From NCBI RefSeq assembly GCF_002078175.1, contig NZ_MWFK01000001.1, positions 5,804,368 to 5,868,367 on the forward strand: a stretch of 64,000 bases of DNA. Reading direction: 5' to 3'. This DNA is from Streptomyces sp. M41(2017) (lineage in GTDB: Bacteria > Actinomycetota > Actinomycetes > Streptomycetales > Streptomycetaceae). The notes beneath the pieces were generated by a model that was not told the DNA's origin, searched no databases, and was given only the letters and a program-made list of their open reading frames with translations. Positions 35,863-41,970 of the stretch are shown in pieces (within the stretch, counting starts at the first letter, position 1; each line of letters opens with the position of its first letter). The position numbers and the translations under genes are program-made.

Positions 35863-36521
35863 CAGCCGCCCCCGGTGCGCCCGACGCCTCCCGGCCCGCC
35901 GTCCGCATCCTGCTGTGCGACGACCACGCCGTCGTCCGCGCGGGACTGCTCGCCCTGCTCGACAGCGCCCCGGACATCGAGGTCGTCGGCGAGGCGGGTA
36001 CGGGCGAGGAGGCGCTGGCCCTCAGCGCCAGGCTCGCCCCCGACGTGGTTCTCATGGACCTCCAGCTCGGCGACGGCATCGACGGCGTGGAGACCACCCG
36101 CCGGCTCACCGCGGCTCCCGGCGCCACGCCGCACGTCCTGGTGCTGACGACGTACGACACCGACGCCGACATCACGCGGGCCATCGAGGCAGGGGCGACC
36201 GGCTACCTGCTGAAGGCCGAGCGCCCGGAGGAACTGTTCGCCGCGATCCAGGCCGCCGCCCAGGGGCGCACGGCCCTGTCGGCCCCGGTCGCGAGCCGCG
36301 TGATGGCCAACATGCGCAGCCCGCGGCCCACGCTCACCGACCGCGAACGCGACATCCTGACCCAGCTCGCCCAGGGCCTCGGCAACCGCGAGATCGCGAA
36401 GGCCCTGTTCATCAGCGAGGCGACGGTCAAGACCCACCTCGGCCGCATCTACGACAAGCTCGGCGTCGACACCCGGGCGGGCGCGGTGTCGGTGGCGAAG
36501 GAACAGCGCCTGCTGCCGTGA
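35859..36521 (+). CDS. senR: SenR-like NarL-family response regulator
   Basis: A 220-residue regulator. Receiver: RILLCDDHAVVRAGLLALL; phospho-acceptor Asp in VVLMDLQLGDG; switch VLTTYD; Lys in YLLKAE. LuxR output: LTDRERDILTQLAQGLGNREIAKALFISEATVKTHLGRI (landmarks LTDRERDIL and ATVKTHLGRIYDKLG). Four-base ATGA overlap with the kinase. In the S. reticuli system the regulator controls hbpS and redox-defence genes such as a catalase-peroxidase; no catalase is in this window. Confidence 0.9.
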   Translation: MTAAPGAPDASRPAVRILLCDDHAVVRAGLLALLDSAPDIEVVGEAGTGEEALALSARLAPDVVLMDLQLGDGIDGVETTRRLTAAPGATPHVLVLTTYDTDADITRAIEAGATGYLLKAERPEELFAAIQAAAQGRTALSAPVASRVMANMRSPRPTLTDRERDILTQLAQGLGNREIAKALFISEATVKTHLGRIYDKLGVDTRAGAVSVAKEQRLLP

Positions 36522-36574
36522 CGCCCGAGGTCCCGGGTGGGCGCGGACGTCCCACCCGCACGGACCGAGGCGGG

Positions 36575-36991
36575 CTAGCCGTCCGGGCGGGCGCGGTCGG
36601 CCTCCGCGAACACCTGGAGGGCGATCTGGTAGCTGTCGAAGGCGCGGGCGGCCCCGGCGTACGCCTCGACCTGGATGAACACCTCGACGATCTCCTCCGG
36701 CGTCACACCGCTGTTGAGCGCGATACGGAGCTGGCCCCGCAGCGGTTCGAGCGTGCCGAGGGTCGCGGCGATCGTCACGGACACCAGGGCACGGGTCCGC
36801 GTGTCGAGCACCTCGGTGCGTGGCCACGCGTCGCCGAAGGTGTGGACGGTGGCCAGACGCTTGAAGTCCGCGCCGTTCGCCGGCTCACCGGGGCCGGGTT
36901 CCAGGAATCCCGTCAGCGGAATGCCGAGCAGCCGCCCGGCGGTGTCGAGGGCCGTCGCGTAGCGCCCCTCGTCGTCTGCGTCGGCTGTCAC
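36575..36991 (-). CDS. Carboxymuconolactone decarboxylase-like protein
   Basis: A 138-residue single-domain CMD-like protein: VLDTRTRALVSVTIAATLGTLEPLRGQLRIALNSGVTPEEIVEVFIQVEAYAGAARAF (landmarks VLDTRTRALVSV, ALNSGVTPEEIVEV, AYAGAARAFDS). The usual His before the ALN motif is replaced by Leu/Arg context (GQLRIALN) and no CxxC pair is present, so it is neither a clear gamma-CMD nor an AhpD peroxidase. Activity is unknown. GTG start at 36991. It is 28 bases downstream of the DUF1348 gene and may share its transcript. Confidence 0.8.
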   Translation of the reverse strand: MTADADDEGRYATALDTAGRLLGIPLTGFLEPGPGEPANGADFKRLATVHTFGDAWPRTEVLDTRTRALVSVTIAATLGTLEPLRGQLRIALNSGVTPEEIVEVFIQVEAYAGAARAFDSYQIALQVFAEADRARPDG

Positions 36992-37019
36992 GTGCGCCCA
37001 CCTCCGTGGGGATCCGGCC

Positions 37020-37487
37020 TCAGAACCCGAGTTCGGTGAGCCCGGGGTGGTCGTCCGGCCGACGGCCCAGCGGCCAGTGGTACTTGCGGCCGGATTCCGT
37101 GATGGGTACGTCGTTGATCGAGGCGTGCCGCACCGCCATCAGGCCGTCCGCGTCGAACTCCCAGTTCTCGTTCCCGTAGGAACGGAACCAGTTGCCGTCG
37201 ACGTCGTGGGACTCGTAGGCGAAACGCACGGCGATGCGGTTCCCGTCGAATGCCCAGAGTTCCTTGATGAGTCGGTAGTCCAGTTCTCGCGACCATTTAC
37301 GGGTCAGGAACTCGACGATCTCGTCCCGCCCGTCGACCCATTCGTCGCGGTTTCTCCAGCGCGAGTTCTCGGAGTAGACGAGCGACACCTTGTGCGGATC
37401 CCGGCTGTTCCAGCCGTCCTCGGCCAGCCGGACTTTCTCCAGGGCGGATTCACGGGTGAACGGCGGGAGAGGGGGGCGTTCCGTCAC
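37020..37487 (-). CDS. DUF1348 / NTF2-like protein
   Basis: A 155-residue protein of the SnoaL-like NTF2 superfamily, DUF1348 subtype: LAEDGWNSRDPHKVSLVYS, RWRNRDEWVDGRDEIVEFL, KRWSRELDYRLIKELWAF-like block (here RKWSRELDYRLIKELW) and NWEFDADGLMAVRHASIND. The alpha/beta cone fold holds a hydrophobic pocket; no reaction is assigned for this subtype. ATG 37487 starts the usual short N-terminus. It sits between a CMD-like gene and a divergent hydrolase. Confidence 0.87.
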   Translation of the reverse strand: MTERPPLPPFTRESALEKVRLAEDGWNSRDPHKVSLVYSENSRWRNRDEWVDGRDEIVEFLTRKWSRELDYRLIKELWAFDGNRIAVRFAYESHDVDGNWFRSYGNENWEFDADGLMAVRHASINDVPITESGRKYHWPLGRRPDDHPGLTELGF

Positions 37488-37570
37488 AGCGGCTCCTGAG
37501 ATGGGGGATTCGACTGCGGTGCGTCGCCCGGTCCTCGTGTGGCCGGTGACACCCGACCATTTTAGAGTGG

Positions 37571-38476
37571 GTGAATGGCTTGCTCATCCGGGGGCCGGAC
37601 AGCGTGTCCGCCGTGAACGCGCCCGTATCGGTCCGTCCGGAATTCACCACGATCGACGGGCTCTCCGTCCGCTTCGCGCGGAGCGGGGACACCGGCGGTG
37701 CCGGACAGGACGCCCTGCTGCTGAGCCCCTGGCCCGAGAGCCTCTACGCCTTCGAGCAGGTGTGGTCCCGGCTCTCCCGGAGCGCGCGCCTGACCGCCGT
37801 GGATCCACCGGGATTCGGCCGATCGGAGTCCCGTGACGAACTGCGCTCGCCGCGGGCGATGGGGGAGTTCGTGGTCCGGCTGGCCGACGCCCTCGGGCTG
37901 GAGCGGCCGCATCTGGTGGGTCCCGACATCGGCACGGCGTCGACGCTGTTCGCCGCCGCCGCACGACCGGACAGGTTCCGCAGCGTGGTCGTGGGCAGCG
38001 GCGCAGCGGTGGTGCCCCTCCAGCTCACGGGGCCGCTGAAGGAATGGGTGGAGGCCCCGGACCTGGAGCCGTACCGGCGGATCGATCCACGACGGATCGT
38101 CGACGCCGCACTGTCCACCATCGACGGCTTCACGCCGTCCGACGGGATCCGCGACGACTACCACGCGTCCTACGCGGGCGACCGCTTCGTCGAGTCGATG
38201 CGCTACGCGCGGGCATATCCGGCGGAACTCCCGGTCCTGGCCGACCTGTTGCCCGGCATCAGGACCCCGGTGCGGATCATCGCCGGTGTCCGGGACGCGG
38301 TCGTGCCGTCGGTGAACGCCGAGTTCCTGCACGACCGACTGCCCGACAGCCGGCTGGACTTCATCGACGCGGGCCACTTCTGCTGGGAGGAACGGCCGGA
38401 GTCGTACGCGGAACTCGTCGGCGACTGGTGGACGAGGAGAAGTGACGTGCTGGACGAGGAGAAGGGACGGACATGA
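37571..38476 (+). CDS. Alpha/beta hydrolase with Asp nucleophile (epoxide hydrolase/dehalogenase-like)
   Basis: About 301 residues. The nucleophile elbow reads LVGPDIGTAST, with Asp where lipases have Ser, as in epoxide hydrolases and haloalkane dehalogenases. The acid is in GVRDAVV and the His in DAGHFCWEERPESYAE. A DPPGFGRSE loop (HGXP-like region) is near residue 80. Substrate unknown. GTG 37571 is the longest start; a GTG about 14 codons later would remove an atypical N-terminal extension, and I cannot decide. Its stop overlaps the next gene by four bases. Confidence 0.8.
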   Translation: MNGLLIRGPDSVSAVNAPVSVRPEFTTIDGLSVRFARSGDTGGAGQDALLLSPWPESLYAFEQVWSRLSRSARLTAVDPPGFGRSESRDELRSPRAMGEFVVRLADALGLERPHLVGPDIGTASTLFAAAARPDRFRSVVVGSGAAVVPLQLTGPLKEWVEAPDLEPYRRIDPRRIVDAALSTIDGFTPSDGIRDDYHASYAGDRFVESMRYARAYPAELPVLADLLPGIRTPVRIIAGVRDAVVPSVNAEFLHDRLPDSRLDFIDAGHFCWEERPESYAELVGDWWTRRSDVLDEEKGRT

Positions 38477-38955
38477 CCTGTCTGACACGCCCGCTGCTCT
38501 ACGGAGCGGCGGCAGGCGCCGCCGGCACCACCGCGCTCAACATCGTCAGTTACGCCGACATGGCATGGCGGGCGAGGCCCGCGAGTTCCACGCCCGAAGT
38601 CACCCTCAGCAAGCTCGCGGAGAGGCTGCACGTGCGGATTCCGGGCGAGGGCGAGTCGCTGAAGAACCGGATCGCGGGCCTCGCGCCCATGACCGGGTTC
38701 GCCGCCGGACTGGGCATGGGCGCCGTCCTGTCCGTGGCTCGCGCCGCCGGCTGGCGCCCGTCGTTGACCACGGAGTACACGGTCGCGACCCTCGGCGCGC
38801 TGATCGGCACCAACGGCCCGATGACCGTCCTCGGCGTCACGGATCCCCGGACCTGGTCGGCCACGGACTGGATCTCCGACGTGGTCCCGCACCTCGCGTA
38901 CGCGGTGGTGACGGTGGGTGTCCTGGAGCGCATGTACGGAGTGGCCGGGGTGTAG
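38473..38955 (+). CDS. Hypothetical membrane protein
   Basis: A 160-residue protein with weakly hydrophobic helices (LLYGAAAGAAGTTALNIVSY; MTGFAAGLGMGAVLSVARAAG; YTVATLGALIGTNGPMTVLGV; LAYAVVTVGVLERM), Gly/Ala-rich as in small membrane-packing proteins. It shares a four-base ATGA overlap with the hydrolase and is followed by a strong terminator, so the two form an operon. I do not recognise a named family. Confidence 0.75.
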   Translation: MTCLTRPLLYGAAAGAAGTTALNIVSYADMAWRARPASSTPEVTLSKLAERLHVRIPGEGESLKNRIAGLAPMTGFAAGLGMGAVLSVARAAGWRPSLTTEYTVATLGALIGTNGPMTVLGVTDPRTWSATDWISDVVPHLAYAVVTVGVLERMYGVAGV

Positions 38956-38964
38956 CGGCACCCG

Positions 38965-38998
38965 CCTCGATGTCCGGCCCCAGAACCGGACATCGAGG
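38965..38998 (+). terminator. Terminator after the hydrolase-membrane protein operon
   Basis: Perfect 13-bp stem CCTCGATGTCCGG/CCGGACATCGAGG, eight-base loop, ten bases after the stop. Confidence 0.7.
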
Positions 38999-39302
38999 AG
39001 GGGAAGTGTGCGGAGAAAGCGAAAGAGGTGTCCCGCGATGTCCCGCGGTGGCCTCCTTCGTGGTGCCCGGAATTCGCCGTTCACGGCAATCCCCGGGCTG
39101 TTCGCCCAACGCGCTGAAGAGCGGTGCCTCGACTAGAGTGAGGGCGACGACGTGCTCATTCCGGTCGCCCTTCGCCGCTGACCTCTCCGTCGAATCCCCG
39201 TACATCCGAAGCGGTCTTTCGTGGCGTCGCCAGAAACGTCGACTCAGGCGCGGACACCGTGCGACGCGTGGAGTTCCGGACCAGTTCGAGAGGAAAATTC
39301 AC
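38999..39302 (+). promoter_or_regulatory. Upstream region of the perhydrolase gene
   Basis: About 300 bases with no gene I trust. It must carry the promoter of the perhydrolase; GAGAGGAAAATTC precedes the ATG and is the ribosome site. A short frame from ATG 39039 is not supported by codon use. Confidence 0.4.
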
Positions 39303-40130
39303 ATGCCCTTCGCCACCGCCAAGGACGGCACGCAGATCTTCTACAAGGACTGGGGTTCGGGCCAGCCGGTCGTGTTCTCCCACGGCTGGCCGCTGACCGG
39401 GGACGCGTGGGATCCCCAGATGAAGCTGATGGCGGACAACGGGTTCCGCGCCATCGCCCACGACCGGCGCGGTGGCGGCCGTTCCGGGCAGCCGTGGGAG
39501 GGCAACGACCTCGACACGTACGCCGACGACCTGGCGGCGGTCATCGAGGCCGAGGACCTCCACGACGTCATCCTGGTCGGCCACTCCACCGGCGGCGGCG
39601 AGGTCACCCGCTACATCGGCCGCCACGGCACCGGACGGGTCGCCAAGCTGGTCCTGCTCGGCGCGATCCCCCCGCTGATGCTCAAGACGGACGCGAACCC
39701 CGAGGGCCTGCCCATCGAGGTCTTCGACGAGATCCGCAAGGGCGTCGAGACGGACCGCTCGCAGTACTACAAGGACCTCAGCGCCCCGTTCTACGGAGCC
39801 AACCGCGACGACTCGACGGTCACGCAGGGCACCCGCGACGAGTTCTGGCTCTGGAGCATGACGGTCGGCATCAAGGGCGCCTACGACTGCATCAAGGCGT
39901 TCTCCGAGACCGACACCACCGAGGACCTCAAGAAGGTCGACGTGCCCACGCTGATCGTGCACGGCGACGACGACCAGATCGTCCCCAAGGTGGCTGCGGG
40001 CGACAAGTCCTCCAAGCTCGTCAAGGACGCCGTCTACAAGGTCTACCCCGGAGCTCCGCACGGACTGGCGATGGTGCCCAAGTTCGCGGAGATCTTCAAC
40101 GCAGATCTGCTGGAGTTCGCGCGCAGTTGA
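39303..40130 (+). CDS. Non-haem chloroperoxidase/perhydrolase (alpha/beta hydrolase)
   Basis: A 275-residue enzyme, the standard size of cofactor-free haloperoxidases. It begins with AKDGTQIFYKDWGSGQPVVFSHGWPL; the nucleophile elbow is VGHSTGGGEV (Ser), the acid is in HGDDDQIVP, and the His in GAPHGLAMV. These enzymes make peracids from hydrogen peroxide and carboxylates, which can halogenate or oxidise; physiological role is often unclear. Strong codon bias with many AAG and TTC codons suggests high expression. Terminator follows directly. Confidence 0.92.
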   Translation: MPFATAKDGTQIFYKDWGSGQPVVFSHGWPLTGDAWDPQMKLMADNGFRAIAHDRRGGGRSGQPWEGNDLDTYADDLAAVIEAEDLHDVILVGHSTGGGEVTRYIGRHGTGRVAKLVLLGAIPPLMLKTDANPEGLPIEVFDEIRKGVETDRSQYYKDLSAPFYGANRDDSTVTQGTRDEFWLWSMTVGIKGAYDCIKAFSETDTTEDLKKVDVPTLIVHGDDDQIVPKVAAGDKSSKLVKDAVYKVYPGAPHGLAMVPKFAEIFNADLLEFARS

Positions 40131-40348
40131 GCCGAGCAGAACCCGACGAGCGGCCCGGCACCGGAGGTGCGGGCCGCTCCGTCATGCCACAGGGAGCGGC
40201 GGGACAGCGGAGGTGCCGGACACACGGCGTAGCGAGCCCGCGTGCCGTCGCTCGTGTTGGGCCCCGCGCTGAACACGTGCGCCTCGCTGTCGAGACGGCG
40301 GCCCGACCCGGCGTCGACGACCACCGGCTCCACTTCCTCACCGCTCAC
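40043..40348 (-). CDS. Possible small ORF or gene remnant antisense to perhydrolase 3' end
   Basis: From GTG 40348 the first 45 codons (EEVEPVVVDAGSGRRLDSEAHV region) have strongly G/C-rich third positions and a GGAG six bases upstream, so this part looks coding. Further along it loses that bias, runs through the perhydrolase terminator and 88 bases into that gene. It may be a truncated gene or a frame left by a deletion. No family recognised. Confidence 0.25.
   Translation of the reverse strand: MSGEEVEPVVVDAGSGRRLDSEAHVFSAGPNTSDGTRARYAVCPAPPLSRRSLWHDGAARTSGAGPLVGFCSAQLRANSSRSALKISANLGTIASPCGAPG
40148..40179 (+). terminator. Terminator after perhydrolase
   Basis: GAGCGGCCCG/CGGGCCGCTC, a 10-bp perfect stem extended by CACC/GGTG with a one-base bulge; 18 bases after the stop. 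Confidence 0.65.
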
Positions 40349-40412
40349 GGCGGCTCCGATCGCCGCTGACGGACGAGCCCGGCCGCCGGGGCGCCCGACG
40401 TGTCGGGCGGCG

Positions 40413-41318
40413 TCAGCCCGAGAGCCGCGCCGACGCCAGCGCGTGTGCGCGGTCCAGGGCGTCCGCGGCCGGACAGGCGACGTCCGGCACGACCCCGGTG
40501 CCCTCCCAGTTGGTACCGGAGACCGGGTTCGCCGAGCGGCCGACGGGGATCGTCGCCTCCAGGTGCGGGTGCACCGTCCAGCCCTCCCGTGGATGCGCCC
40601 CGCCGCGCGTGCGCTCACCCACGATCACGGCGCGGCCGAGCTGCTGCAGGTCGTAGGCCAGCTCCTCGGCGGCGGAGAACGTGCGCTCGCTGGTCAGGAC
40701 GTACACCGGCCCGGTGCCGCCGAACCGCCTGCCGGGAACGTGCGGCAGGCTCCAGGACTGTTCGTAGCGCTCGCCGGCGCGCCAGAACATCGTGTTCAGG
40801 TGGGTGCGCTCGTCCAGCAGGTGGCTGCAGACGAAGGCGACCGTGTCCGGGTCGCCGCCGAGGTTGGCGCGCAGGTCCAGGACGAGGGCACGGGCGTTCG
40901 CGGCGAGACTGAGCGCGGCGGTCAGCGGCTCCGCCGCCCACTCCAGCGGAAACAGCGCGGGGGCAAGCTCCACCACGGCCACCCCCGCGTCGAGCAGCTC
41001 GACCCGCGGCGCACCCCCCAGCGAGTTGTCGAAGTCGCGGCGCATCGCTGCCAGAGCGGCCGCCCCCTGTTCTTCGGGTACCCGATCCGCGTGGTACTTC
41101 AGACTCAGATGGCGGTCGCCGTTGACGGACTGCAGATCCGCGGTGACGAGCCGGCCCAGCTCCTCGGCGTTGTCGACGTCGTACGAGCCCTCGGCGAACC
41201 GCCGCCGCAGCAGGGACCCCAGCTCCGCGGCGACCTCGGGGAAGACATAGTGCTCGGTCAGGAGCCGGACGGTCTCGTCGATGACAGGGGCGGGGCTGAG
41301 GTGCGTGAGGGTCGTCAT
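40413..41318 (-). CDS. S41-family (tail-specific/IRBP-like) peptidase
   Basis: A 301-residue S41 protease without signal peptide. N-terminal helical part: VIDETVRLLTEHYVFPEVAAEL; core: ALVLDLRANLGGDPDTVAFVCSHL, then TSERTFSAAEELAYDLQQLGRAV with the catalytic Ser, and GERTRGGAHPREG. No PDZ domain is visible, as in the short IRBP-like subgroup. It starts at ATG 41318, seven bases after a -10-like TGTACT with TTGACG 18 bp further upstream, so the transcript is probably leaderless. Divergent from an ArsR-type regulator. Confidence 0.88.
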   Translation of the reverse strand: MTTLTHLSPAPVIDETVRLLTEHYVFPEVAAELGSLLRRRFAEGSYDVDNAEELGRLVTADLQSVNGDRHLSLKYHADRVPEEQGAAALAAMRRDFDNSLGGAPRVELLDAGVAVVELAPALFPLEWAAEPLTAALSLAANARALVLDLRANLGGDPDTVAFVCSHLLDERTHLNTMFWRAGERYEQSWSLPHVPGRRFGGTGPVYVLTSERTFSAAEELAYDLQQLGRAVIVGERTRGGAHPREGWTVHPHLEATIPVGRSANPVSGTNWEGTGVVPDVACPAADALDRAHALASARLSG

Positions 41319-41376
41319 GGCGGCGAGTACAGCACCGGGCTTGCGAAAGCGTCAAGACGGTTGGACACTTTGCGCC
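41319..41376. promoter_or_regulatory. Overlapping divergent leaderless promoters
   Basis: Rightward: TTGCGA 41341-41346, 17-bp spacer, GACACT 41364-41369, seven bases, ATG 41377. Leftward: TTGACG (complement of 41350-41355), 18-bp spacer, TGTACT (complement of 41326-41331), seven bases, ATG 41318. Each -35 lies within the other promoter, and no Shine-Dalgarno is present for either gene. Confidence 0.6.
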
Positions 41377-41925
41377 ATGCATGACGAGCCCTCGCACATA
41401 CGGCCTCCCGAAGAGGTCCAGGAGATCAGCGCGCCCGAGCAGTTCGCCGCGCTCGCCCATCCGTTGCGCCAGCGGCTGCTCTTCGCCCTGGGGCACAGAC
41501 CCGCGACCACCAGCCAGTTGGCGGTGCAGCTCGACGCGAGGAAGGGCAACGTGAGCCATCACCTCAAGGTGCTGCGCGAAGCCGGACTGGTCCACGTCGC
41601 CGAGACCCGCCAGGTACGTGGCGGAACCGAGCAGTACTACCAGCGCACCGCGCGCCGGATGCTGGTCACGGAACCCCAACCGGCGGGCACCGCGGCCATG
41701 TTCGCCGGTGTCGCCCAGGAGGTCGAACGCTCGCCCGCGGAAGTCGGACTGACGTTGCGTCACCTGCGGCTCGGTCCGACGCGGGCGAGGCAGTTGGCGG
41801 AGACCCTCACCCGGCTGGTCGACGAGGCCGAGGAGGACGCGGACGATCAGCCGGTGCACGGCGTGTTGGTGACGCTGTATCAGCAGGCCGAAGGGGCCGG
41901 CGGGACCGAGAGCTCGGGGGGCTGA
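41377..41925 (+). CDS. ArsR-like winged-helix regulator
   Basis: A 182-residue regulator. The winged helix is FAALAHPLRQRLLFALGHRPATTSQLAVQLDARKGNVSHHLKVLREAGLVHVAETRQVRGG (landmarks ALAHPLRQRLLFAL and NVSHHLKVLREAGLV). A C-terminal helical extension of about 90 residues (LRLGPTRARQLAETLTRLVDEAEED) likely serves dimerisation. No metal-binding cysteines. Such proteins often repress a divergent neighbour, here the S41 protease. The start has no ribosome site and looks leaderless. Confidence 0.87.
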   Translation: MHDEPSHIRPPEEVQEISAPEQFAALAHPLRQRLLFALGHRPATTSQLAVQLDARKGNVSHHLKVLREAGLVHVAETRQVRGGTEQYYQRTARRMLVTEPQPAGTAAMFAGVAQEVERSPAEVGLTLRHLRLGPTRARQLAETLTRLVDEAEEDADDQPVHGVLVTLYQQAEGAGGTESSGG

Positions 41926-41970
41926 CACGACGTGTGCCGCAGGGAGGGGCGCCGGTGCCGCGGTCCCGTG

